Source: Bordetella parapertussis (lineage in GTDB: Bacteria > Pseudomonadota > Gammaproteobacteria > Burkholderiales > SG8-39). From it: a stretch of 9,791 nt of DNA. The translations under genes and the position numbers were made by a program. Positions 1-6,057 of this stretch are shown piece after piece. The stretch covers positions 1 to 9,791 of the forward strand of contig CAMDRY010000082.1 of NCBI GenBank assembly GCA_945906975.1, read 5' to 3'. Under the pieces are notes generated by a model, which was not told the origin of the DNA, ran no database searches, and saw nothing but the letters and a program-made list of their open reading frames with translations. Position 1 is the first letter of the stretch; every line of letters starts with the position of its first letter.

Positions 1-852
1 GGCCTTTTGCGTGTAATCGATGACATCCTTGGCCTTGATCACATCCCGCGCCACCGACTCGACCGTGCCGAAATCGTCGGCAAGCCCCATCTCTATGCTG
101 CGTTGTCCGGTCCAGATCAGGCCGCTAAAGGTTTCCGGAGTCTCCTTAAGGCGCTTGCCCCGTCCCTTTTTGACGACTTCAATAAACTGTTGGTGAATGT
201 CATTGATCATGACTTGTGCAAATTCTTTTTGTTTTGCCTCCACAGGGGAAAATGGATCAAGGAACCCCTTGTTTTCGCCGGCGGTAATCAAGCGCCTTTC
301 AACGCCAAGCTTGTCCATGACGCCGGTGAAGCCAAAGCCGTTCATGAGCACGCCGATTGACCCCACCAGACTGGCCTTGTTGACATAAATCTTGTCGGCG
401 GCGGCGGCTACGTAATAGCCACCAGATGCGCAAATATCCTCGACCACGACATAGAAGGGAATATTCGGGAATAAGGTGCGCAGTCGGCGGATTTCATCAT
501 TGATAATGCCCGATTGCACTGGGCTTCCACCCGGGGAATTAATGCGCATGATGACGCCCTGCGTATTTTTTTCCTCAAAGGCGCTCTGCAGCGCGCCGGT
601 AATACGATCGGCACTGGCATCTCCCTTGGACTCGATCACCCCTTCCAGGGTGACCAGCGCAGTGTGCTTGCCGCCGGTGATGCCATCCTCGCCGCGCCAG
701 TCAAACGCCATCACCATAATAAAGGTCACATAAGCCAGCGTCATCAGCTTGAAAAAAATCCCCCAGTAGCGCGCCTGTCTTTGTTCCTTCAGAGCCGCGA
801 AAGCGAGTTTTTCTATCGTTGCGCGCTCCCAACCTTGATCTTTTTCAGTCAT
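1..852 (-). CDS. sppA: Signal peptide peptidase SppA, S49 family (partial, C-terminus outside window)
   Basis: A membrane-anchored serine protease that degrades signal peptides left in the inner membrane after secretion. Reading from the ATG at 852 there are 284 open codons to the window edge, with no stop, so the C-terminus is cut off. Residues 1-29 are polar and basic. Residues about 30-50 (YWGIFFKLMTLAYVTFIMVM) form one membrane anchor, giving an N-in topology. The S49 core follows: INSPGGS at 104-110, nucleophile Ser143 in CASGGYY, GSIGV at 164-168, and general-base Lys195 in GENKGFLDPF. The Ser-Lys distance of 52 residues equals that of Bacillus subtilis SppA (Ser147/Lys199). It is the single-domain form, not the double-length E. 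coli form; relatives of about 310-335 residues suggest 30-50 residues are missing. The start overlaps the end of the Rieske gene by 8 bases, which suggests translational coupling as the last visible operon gene. Its identity is secure. Confidence 0.95.
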   Translation of the reverse strand, partial: MTEKDQGWERATIEKLAFAALKEQRQARYWGIFFKLMTLAYVTFIMVMAFDWRGEDGITGGKHTALVTLEGVIESKGDASADRITGALQSAFEEKNTQGVIMRINSPGGSPVQSGIINDEIRRLRTLFPNIPFYVVVEDICASGGYYVAAAADKIYVNKASLVGSIGVLMNGFGFTGVMDKLGVERRLITAGENKGFLDPFSPVEAKQKEFAQVMINDIHQQFIEVVKKGRGKRLKETPETFSGLIWTGQRSIEMGLADDFGTVESVARDVIKAKDVIDYTQKA

Positions 853-1195
853 GAATTTTCCGCACTACCTTTCCGTTGATTTCCTCGACTGATACCGCTA
901 TCAGCCGGTCGCCCTTGCATGGACCTTGGACACACACACCCGTGCCCGGGTCATAGACCGCCCCGTGCGTTGAGCATATCAAATGCTCACCTTCGACATC
1001 GAAAAACTTGCCAAGTTGCCAGTCGAGCTCGACAGCGACGTGGGCGCACCGGTTAAGGTAAGCATGCACCTTGCCACCGTGCCGAATAACGAAAGCGCTT
1101 TCAGCCCGCTCCCCACGGACAATCTCAAATCGCACACCCTCGCCGGCGTCGACCAAGGCGTCGCTATCGCAAATTATGCGTTCTGTTGCAGCCAT
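845..1195 (-). CDS. Small Rieske [2Fe-2S] ferredoxin-like protein
   Basis: A 116-residue soluble protein made of little more than one Rieske domain. The cluster ligands are visible: Cys50 and His52 in NRCAHVAVELDW, then Cys74 and His77 in CSTHGAVYDPGTG, followed by the GPCKGDRL loop at 91-98. The two ligand pairs are 21 residues apart, somewhat longer than the roughly 15-17 usual in Rieske ferredoxins. The extra residues lie around LGKFFDVEGEH. There is no signal peptide or membrane helix, so it is probably a cytoplasmic electron carrier or a redox subunit. No oxygenase or reductase gene lies beside it, so its partner is unknown. It overlaps the HAD gene by 22 bases (1174-1195) and sppA by 8 bases, with only a weak GGA upstream of the ATG, so it is probably translated by coupling within the operon. 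The family call is firm; the function is not known to me. Confidence 0.92.
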   Translation of the reverse strand: MAATERIICDSDALVDAGEGVRFEIVRGERAESAFVIRHGGKVHAYLNRCAHVAVELDWQLGKFFDVEGEHLICSTHGAVYDPGTGVCVQGPCKGDRLIAVSVEEINGKVVRKIHD

Positions 1196-1842
1196 TGGTC
1201 CAGTTCGGCAGTACTGTCAACGCAGGCAAGCGGTGATACGGCACGCAACTCCTCGGCCGGATGGGCGCCGTGGGTGATGCCCACGGCCGCCACACCCGCA
1301 TGCCGCGCCATGAGCAGATCATGCGACGTGTCACCGATCATCAGCGTGGCATCCGCGGAAAATTCAAGCTCTGCCATTAATTCATGCAGCATGTCCGGAG
1401 CCGGTTTGGACGCCGTCTTGTCGGCGCAACGATAGGCTTCAAAGTAGCTGGCTAGCCCCGTCACCTCCAGCACACGCTCTAATCCGGCAGTGCTCTTTCC
1501 AGTGGCCACTGCAAGCGTGTGCCCGGCATCCTTTAGTCGGGCCAGCATCGCCTCCGTGCCCGGATACAAAGGTATGCCGGTATCCTGCTTCAAGTAATGA
1601 TAGCGATAACGCTCGACCATCTTGCCGTAAACGCTCACCGGCAAACCCGGAACGGCGTACTGCAAGGCATCGTGCAATCCCAAACCGATCACATGGCTGG
1701 CTCTCGCATCATCGGGCACTTGCAGCCCCAAATCGCGACAGGCGTTCTGGATACTGAGCACAATCGATCTGGGCGAATCCATCAGCGTGCCATCCCAGTC
1801 GAAAACAAGGAGCGGAAAGCGTTTAGCCACCGCGAGCGTCAT
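1174..1842 (-). CDS. HAD-superfamily hydrolase, phosphoglycolate phosphatase-like
   Basis: A 222-residue cytoplasmic phosphatase of HAD subfamily I, similar in size and motifs to Gph, which dephosphorylates 2-phosphoglycolate. Motif I is FDWDGTLMDS, with nucleophile Asp15 and acid/base Asp17. A helical cap lies at about 24-90. Motif II is Thr114 in AVATGKS, motif III is Lys146 in SKPAPD, and motif IV is GDTSHD with Asp171 and Asp175 for magnesium. All catalytic residues are present. The ATG at 1842 overlaps the rluC stop by 4 bases (ATGA). It has a strong GGAGG 7 bases upstream, inside the end of rluC, which fixes this start. The substrate cannot be read from sequence: phosphoglycolate is the default for the family, but AHBA-synthesis-type and other sugar or nucleotide phosphatases look alike, so no gene symbol is given. 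Its place between rluC and the Rieske gene suggests co-transcription, not a shared pathway. Confidence 0.93.
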   Translation of the reverse strand: MTLAVAKRFPLLVFDWDGTLMDSPRSIVLSIQNACRDLGLQVPDDARASHVIGLGLHDALQYAVPGLPVSVYGKMVERYRYHYLKQDTGIPLYPGTEAMLARLKDAGHTLAVATGKSTAGLERVLEVTGLASYFEAYRCADKTASKPAPDMLHELMAELEFSADATLMIGDTSHDLLMARHAGVAAVGITHGAHPAEELRAVSPLACVDSTAELDQWLQQNA

Positions 1843-2789
1843 CGCTTTACCTCCGCCAGGCCATCCACGAACGCCTGCAACTCAGGCGGCAAGGGGGCGG
1901 CAAGTCGCAAGCGCTCACCGGTAAGCGGATGATCAAATACCAGCGATGCCGCGTGCAGGAACATACGCTTGAGCCCTTCTTTGGCCAACAATTTATTCAA
2001 CTCGAAATCTCCGTATTTATCATCACCGGCAATCGGCAAGCCCAAATGGGCAAGGTGAACCCTGATTTGATGGGTTCGCCCGGTCTTGAGTTCAGCCGAA
2101 AGCAGGCTGTAGGCGCCCAACGCGCGTTCGAGCCGGAATATCGTTCGCGCTTCCTGCCCGTCGGACTCGACGCTAACCCGGCGCTCACCCTCCTTGGTCA
2201 AATACTTTCTCAGCGGCAAAGAAACATCACGCTTGCCCTGCGAATGGGTCCATACCCCCTTCGAGAGCGCGAGATAACGCTTTTGTACCGCACCTTCTCG
2301 CATGGCCGTGTGCAGAGCGGTCAACGCCGAACGCTTTTTGGCCAGAATCAGCAATCCGGAGGTTTCGCGGTCGATGCGGTGAACGAGCTCGAGAAAACGC
2401 GCATCCGGCCTTGACGCCCGCAGACCTTCAATAACGCCAAAACTGACCCCGCTACCGCCATGCACCGCGACGCCAGAAGGTTTGTCCACGACCAGCAGGG
2501 CATCATCTTCAAGGACGATGCGCAGCTCTCGGGGCGGGGCTGGTCGCTTGCCCTCCTGCTTTGCCGCAATCCGGATGGGAGGGATGCGAACCTTGTCGCT
2601 CGATTTCAGTCGGTATGTGGCGTCGATCCGCCCACTGTTGACCCGCACCTCGCCGCTGCGCAGGATGCGGTAAATATGGCTGCGCGGGACGCCTTTGCAG
2701 TGACGGATCAGGAAATTGTCAATGCGCTGGCCGGCAGCTTCCTCCCCCACTTCGGTGACGACTGCAGATACTTTACTTAACTCCTTCAT
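1839..2789 (-). CDS. rluC: 23S rRNA pseudouridine synthase RluC
   Basis: This enzyme isomerises uridines to pseudouridine in 23S rRNA; in E. coli RluC the targets are positions 955, 2504 and 2580 near the peptidyl-transferase centre. The 316 residues nearly match the 319 of E. coli. An S4 RNA-binding domain covers about residues 20-75 (QRIDNFL, RILRSGEVRVN). The RluA-family catalytic domain follows, with HRIDRETSG at 137-145 holding catalytic Asp140, and KTGRTHQIRVH at 235-245. I chose the ATG at 2789 because it gives the normal family length. An in-frame ATG at 2867 would add 26 residues unlike RluC and reach into the rne leader. The only upstream ribosome-binding candidate, GAGGA at 2803-2807, sits rather far away. 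The gene is divergent from rne, as in E. coli, and is first in the four-gene minus-strand operon. RluD and RluA are the alternatives, but the neighbour and length favour RluC. Confidence 0.93.
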   Translation of the reverse strand: MKELSKVSAVVTEVGEEAAGQRIDNFLIRHCKGVPRSHIYRILRSGEVRVNSGRIDATYRLKSSDKVRIPPIRIAAKQEGKRPAPPRELRIVLEDDALLVVDKPSGVAVHGGSGVSFGVIEGLRASRPDARFLELVHRIDRETSGLLILAKKRSALTALHTAMREGAVQKRYLALSKGVWTHSQGKRDVSLPLRKYLTKEGERRVSVESDGQEARTIFRLERALGAYSLLSAELKTGRTHQIRVHLAHLGLPIAGDDKYGDFELNKLLAKEGLKRMFLHAASLVFDHPLTGERLRLAAPLPPELQAFVDGLAEVKR

Positions 2790-2801
2790 TTTGCTTATAA
2801 T
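2772..2801 (+). promoter_or_regulatory. Candidate sigma-70 promoter for rne
   Basis: A perfect -10 hexamer TATAAT (2796-2801) is preceded by TTTACT (2772-2777, four of six matches to TTGACA) with an 18-base spacer. Transcription would begin near 2808, giving an rne leader of about 318 bases, comparable to the long leader of E. coli rne (361 bases). The -35 box lies inside the first codons of rluC and the -10 lies just upstream of its start codon, so polymerase bound here would sit over the rluC translation start. This is inferred from sequence alone. Confidence 0.55.
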
Positions 2802-2876
2802 GTCCTCGCAGTTTCGGATAGCGAGACAGCGGCCGCTAAACGGATCATCCGCAAGGACCGCCAACACGTCTCCGTC

Positions 2877-2897
2877 GGGTGCTTTACGAAAGCACCC
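2877..2897 (+). other. Perfect 9-bp hairpin in the rne leader
   Basis: Arms GGGTGCTTT (2877-2885) and AAAGCACCC (2889-2897) pair perfectly around an ACG triloop. C2876 and G2899 could extend the stem with C2898 bulged. No T-run follows, so it is not a terminator. The likely role is an RNA structural element in the rne leader. Confidence 0.7.
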
Positions 2898-2981
2898 CGC
2901 CGATTCAGCAAGTGGTTAATTTCGCTCACCAAAAGTAGTGATACTACAACAGCGCGCAAGCGACACTGGCAGAATTTCCAG

Positions 2982-3004
2982 CCCCGAGCGTCAAAAGTTC
3001 GGGG
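2982..3004 (+). other. Second hairpin in the rne leader
   Basis: Arms CCCCGA (2982-2987) and TCGGGG (2999-3004) enclose an 11-base loop that could close by one or two further pairs. No T-run follows. It lies about 120 bases before the rne start and would be part of the folded leader. Confidence 0.5.
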
Positions 3005-3111
3005 CCCGATCTGACAAACCAATAATTCTTCATGCGTCCTAAACAAACAACGATGACGATGACAAGCTGAAAATTACATTTCGGCCTTGGTTTGTGCTGC
3101 CCGCCGCGCGC

Positions 3112-3116
3112 GGGAG
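3112..3116 (+). promoter_or_regulatory. rne ribosome binding site, partly inside a GC hairpin
   Basis: GGGAG lies 9 bases before the ATG at 3126 and fixes the rne start. Its first three bases are also part of the arm GCGGG (3110-3114), which can pair with CCCGC (3100-3104) across a 5-base loop. Access to the ribosome could therefore depend on folding. Confidence 0.65.
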
Positions 3117-3125
3117 AACAAAACA

Positions 3126-5930
3126 ATGAAGCGCATGTTATTTAACGCGACACAAGCCGAGGAACTCCGTGTCGCAATTGTCGATGGCCAGAAACTGGTT
3201 GATCTCGACATTGAATCGGCAGGTAAAGAGCAAAGAAAAAGCAATATTTACAAAGGAGTTATCACCCGCATCGAGCCCAGCCTTGAAGCGGCTTTTGTAG
3301 ACTACGGTACAGATCGTCACGGCTTCCTGCCATTCAAGGAAGTCGCCCGTGCCTACTTCAGATCCGATGTGGATGTCGGCCGCGCCACCATCAAGGAGGC
3401 GCTGCGCGAAGGCCAGGAGCTGATTGTCCAGGTCGAGAAAGACGAACGCGGAAACAAAGGCGCCGCCCTCACTACCTTCATCAGCCTTGCAGGACGCCAC
3501 TTGGTCCTGATGCCAAACAACCCGCGCGGCGGCGGTGTTTCGCGCCGCATCGAGGGTGAGGATCGCAACGAACTGCGTGAAATCATGGACTCGTTGCCCG
3601 TGCCCCAGGGCATGAGCATCATCGGCCGCACGGCAGGTATCGGGCGGACGAAGGAAGAACTGGAGTGGGATCTCAACTACCTGCTGCAACTTTGGCATGC
3701 CATTGAGGACGCGACGACGTCACAAAAAGGCGCTTTCCTGATTTACCAGGAGGGCAGCCTGGTGATTCGGGCAATCCGCGATTATTTCCATTCTGAAATC
3801 GGTGAAATCCTGATCGATACCGATTCGATCTTCGAACAGGCGCAGCAATTTATGGCGCATGTGATGCCGGACAACGTCAATCGCGTGAAACGCTACAGCG
3901 ATGACGTGCCGCTCTTCTCCCGCTTTCAGATCGAGCATCAGATCGAAAGCGCCTACTCGCGCCAGGTATCCCTGCCCTCCGGCGGCGCCATCGTAATCGA
4001 CCACACCGAGGCCCTCGTTTCGGTTGACGTCAACTCCGCGCGCGCGACCAAGGGTCATGACATCGAGGAAACGGCTTTTCGCACCAACCTCGAGGCGGCC
4101 GATGAAACAGCCCGTCAGTTGCGACTGCGCGACCTTGGTGGCCTGATCGTCATCGACTTCATCGACATGGAAAACCAGCGCAATCAGCGCGAGGTGGAAA
4201 CCCGCCTTCGCGACGCGCTGCATCACGATCGCGCCCGCGTCCAGATGGGCAAGATCTCGCGTTTCGGCCTGATGGAGTTGTCACGGCAGCGCCTGCGTCC
4301 GGCGCTCGGCGAAGGCAGTACCATCACCTGCCCGCGTTGTACCGGCACCGGCCAGATCCGCGGCACAGAATCCACCGCTTTGCACATCCTGCGCATCATT
4401 CAGGAAGAGGCGATGAAGGAAAACAGCGGCGCCGTGCATGCCCAGGTTCCGGTCGACGTCGCAACCTACCTGCTGAACGAGAAACGCGCAGATATACACA
4501 GCATCGAGGCCCGCCTCAAGGTCAACATTGTGCTGATCCCCAATGTGCATTTGTCGACCCCGCACTACACCATCGAGCGCCTGCGTCACGACGACCTCAA
4601 CCACGCCGACGTTCCGCCCCCCAGCTACGATCTGGTAAAAATGCCGGAGGAAAAAAAGGACGACGCGGCACAACAGGAAGTCAAACCGGCGCGTGCCCAG
4701 GCCGCGGTGCAAGGCATCACGCCATCGCAGCCCGCTCCCGGTGCAGCGCCAGTAGCAGCGCCGGCCCCATTGGCAGCGGCCGCATCCGGGCCCGGCATCA
4801 TCAGCAGGATCCTTGGCTGGTTCAGTCGCAGCAATACGCCCACCGCAGCCAAAGCGGAAACATCGCAACGTCCGCCCCGCCGTGAAGGCCGCTCTGATCG
4901 CTCAGAACGTGGCGGCAGGGGTGACAGCGGTCGCGGGCGTGGCGGCGAGCGTGGCGAACGCACAAACGGGCGCGGTTCGCGCCCCGAAGGTGAGCGCGGT
5001 GAGCGCGGCGAACGTGGTGAGCGTGATTCACGCCGCCCGGGCCAACGTGGCGAACGTCCAGAACGCGGTTCGCGTCCAGAGCGTCCAGCTCAAGAAGGTG
5101 CCGAGCGCCAGGATCGCGGGCCGCGACAAGACCGTGGTCCGCGCCCGGAACGTGGCGAGCGCACCGAGTCGCGAGAACCGCGCGAGGCACGTGAATCACG
5201 CGAACCACGTGAGCCGCGTGAGCCCCGCCAACCGCGTGAAGATCGCGGTGAGCGCCCGGAGCAGCAACAACGCCCGCAAGGCGATGCCAATATCGAGCAA
5301 AATGTTCCGGATAGTGGAATCGGCGCAAGTGGTGAAGGTGAACGACGCCGTCGCCGCGGGGGCCGCAACCGGGGTGAACGCGGAGAGCGTGTTGAGCGCA
5401 GCAATGAGGGCCAGTCGCAGCAAGACACACAGTTTGACGTTGCCGCGCAAGCCGATAACGGCGAACGCACACCTGTAGCGGCAAGCACTCAGGTCTACGA
5501 AACGACTATCCACGCTGCACCGGCCTCTCCCGCATCAGTATCAGTGGCGACTCCGGTCTATACCGCCGCAGCCGTTGAGATGGCTGCCGCGACTGCGACG
5601 GTAATCGCACCGTCAGCCCCTGCGTTGGAAGCCAGACCGGTTGAACCAACGGTCGCCGTACCGGTTTATGTTGCGCCAACACCGGTTCAGGTCCAGGTCC
5701 AGGCCCCGGCTCCAGCTCTAGTTCCGGTGCCTCAGCCTGCTGCAGCACCCGTCGACCTCGAGCGCGTGTTGCAGGACAGCGGGTTGGTGTTGATCCAGAC
5801 CGACCATGCCCGCGTGGCCCCGATGGCGGCCGAAGCAGAAGCTGCGTCGGCGCCCCGCCCTAAACGCGAACGCCGTGCGCCTCCAGCGGCCGAGCCGCTA
5901 ATGCAGGTAGAGACCGGTCCAAAGCCTTAG
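3126..5930 (+). CDS. rne: Ribonuclease E
   Basis: The essential endoribonuclease that cuts single-stranded AU-rich RNA: it initiates mRNA decay, matures rRNA and tRNA, and scaffolds the degradosome at the inner membrane. The start [17 protein letters not shown] closely follows E. coli RNase E and has a GGGAG site; an upstream in-frame ATG at 3087 lacks both. The protein has 934 residues. The S1 domain is at about 36-120 and the 5'-sensor Arg168-Thr169 is in RTAGIGR. Catalytic Asp301 ([12 protein letters not shown]) and Asp344 (IVIDFIDM) match E. coli 303 and 346. The zinc-link cysteines 402 and 405 are in CPRCTGTG. After about 510 the tail is disordered: an Ala/Pro linker, an amphipathic segment at 556-569 ([14 protein letters not shown]), an Arg/Glu/Gly-rich stretch at about 585-755, an Ala/Val/Pro stretch, and a C-terminal patch at 876-934. 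Divergent from rluC; convergent with uvrB. RNase G is excluded by the long tail. Confidence 0.98.
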   Translation: MKRMLFNATQAEELRVAIVDGQKLVDLDIESAGKEQRKSNIYKGVITRIEPSLEAAFVDYGTDRHGFLPFKEVARAYFRSDVDVGRATIKEALREGQELIVQVEKDERGNKGAALTTFISLAGRHLVLMPNNPRGGGVSRRIEGEDRNELREIMDSLPVPQGMSIIGRTAGIGRTKEELEWDLNYLLQLWHAIEDATTSQKGAFLIYQEGSLVIRAIRDYFHSEIGEILIDTDSIFEQAQQFMAHVMPDNVNRVKRYSDDVPLFSRFQIEHQIESAYSRQVSLPSGGAIVIDHTEALVSVDVNSARATKGHDIEETAFRTNLEAADETARQLRLRDLGGLIVIDFIDMENQRNQREVETRLRDALHHDRARVQMGKISRFGLMELSRQRLRPALGEGSTITCPRCTGTGQIRGTESTALHILRIIQEEAMKENSGAVHAQVPVDVATYLLNEKRADIHSIEARLKVNIVLIPNVHLSTPHYTIERLRHDDLNHADVPPPSYDLVKMPEEKKDDAAQQEVKPARAQAAVQGITPSQPAPGAAPVAAPAPLAAAASGPGIISRILGWFSRSNTPTAAKAETSQRPPRREGRSDRSERGGRGDSGRGRGGERGERTNGRGSRPEGERGERGERGERDSRRPGQRGERPERGSRPERPAQEGAERQDRGPRQDRGPRPERGERTESREPREARESREPREPREPRQPREDRGERPEQQQRPQGDANIEQNVPDSGIGASGEGERRRRRGGRNRGERGERVERSNEGQSQQDTQFDVAAQADNGERTPVAASTQVYETTIHAAPASPASVSVATPVYTAAAVEMAAATATVIAPSAPALEARPVEPTVAVPVYVAPTPVQVQVQAPAPALVPVPQPAAAPVDLERVLQDSGLVLIQTDHARVAPMAAEAEAASAPRPKRERRAPPAAEPLMQVETGPKP
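4878..5405 (+). repeat. Arg/Glu/Gly low-complexity repeat region within rne
   Basis: Residues about 585-760 of RNase E are built from short degenerate units such as [22 protein letters not shown] and [14 protein letters not shown]. They are encoded by imperfect repeats of CGTGA(G/A)C-like triplet strings. Arginine with alternating glutamate suggests an RNA-binding, intrinsically disordered segment, comparable in role to the arginine-rich RNA-binding regions of the E. coli tail. Because of high GC content, long open frames exist in other frames here, but they show no family features. Confidence 0.8.
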
Positions 5931-5967
5931 CTCAACCGGATGAGGCCCTAAGCAGGCCACACCATAG

Positions 5968-6006
5968 GCTGGAAAGCCACGCTTGGCGCGGCTTTCCAGC
6001 TTTTTT
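5968..6006 (+). terminator. Rho-independent terminator of rne
   Basis: Arms GCTGGAAAGCC (5968-5978) and GGCTTTCCAGC (5990-6000) make a perfect 11-bp stem with an 11-base loop, followed directly by TTTTTT (6001-6006). It begins 37 bases after the rne stop. Read from the other strand there is no T-run after the stem, so it should act mainly on rne. Confidence 0.95.
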
Positions 6007-6013
6007 ACTTTCA

Positions 6014-6046
6014 GGGCAACGGGAGAGATGTTCAAGCTCCCTGCCC
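6014..6046 (-). other. Bulged stem-loop just downstream of uvrB
   Basis: GGGCA (6014-6018) and GGGAG (6021-6025) pair with CTCCC (6037-6041) and TGCCC (6042-6046), with AC bulged out and an 11-base loop. It begins 11 bases past the uvrB stop. There is no T-run on either side, so it may protect the uvrB 3' end or help rho-dependent ending but is not a classical terminator. Confidence 0.4.
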
Positions 6047-6057
6047 CATCGGCAAGA

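Larger units (their letters stand above)
2790..3125 (+). promoter_or_regulatory. rluC/rne divergent region and long rne 5' leader
   Basis: A stretch of 336 bases without a credible gene separates rluC from rne. From the promoter candidate to the rne start it would form a leader of about 318 bases. It contains a palindrome AGCGGCCGCT (2828-2837) and three hairpins: a perfect 9-bp stem at 2877-2897, a 6-bp GC-rich stem at 2982-3004, and a short stem at 3100-3114 touching the rne ribosome binding site. In E. coli, RNase E limits its own synthesis by cleaving its mRNA after sensing stem-loops in the leader. A similar role here is an inference from position and structure; I cannot align it to the known element. 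The rluC promoter must also lie here but I could not identify it. Confidence 0.6.

Noticed and set aside
1..852. sppA as a broken gene because no stop is found
   Set aside because: The frame is open to base 1 with intact catalytic residues; it simply continues outside the window.
2828..2837. AGCGGCCGCT palindrome as a regulator operator
   Set aside because: A ten-base palindrome in GC-rich DNA is expected by chance and has no second copy nearby.
2790..2867. Upstream in-frame start of rluC adding 26 residues
   Set aside because: The extension resembles nothing in RluC, makes the protein longer than the family norm and runs over the rne promoter region.
3032..3070. A 12-residue upstream open frame in the rne leader ([12 protein letters not shown])
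   Set aside because: It has no ribosome binding site, and short frames of this size occur by chance in a 300-base leader. A leader peptide cannot be supported.
3087..3125. Alternative upstream start of rne adding 13 residues
   Set aside because: The ATG at 3126 matches the family N-terminus and has GGGAG at a proper distance; the added residues look like untranslated leader.
3138..4226. Antisense open frames opposite the RNase E catalytic region
   Set aside because: They are fully covered by the conserved rne frame and show no domain signatures.
4813..5484. Long open frames of about 220 codons on both strands inside the rne repeat region
   Set aside because: They mirror the Arg/Glu repeat of rne in other frames, have extreme composition and no family features. 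The rne frame is firmly supported on both sides.
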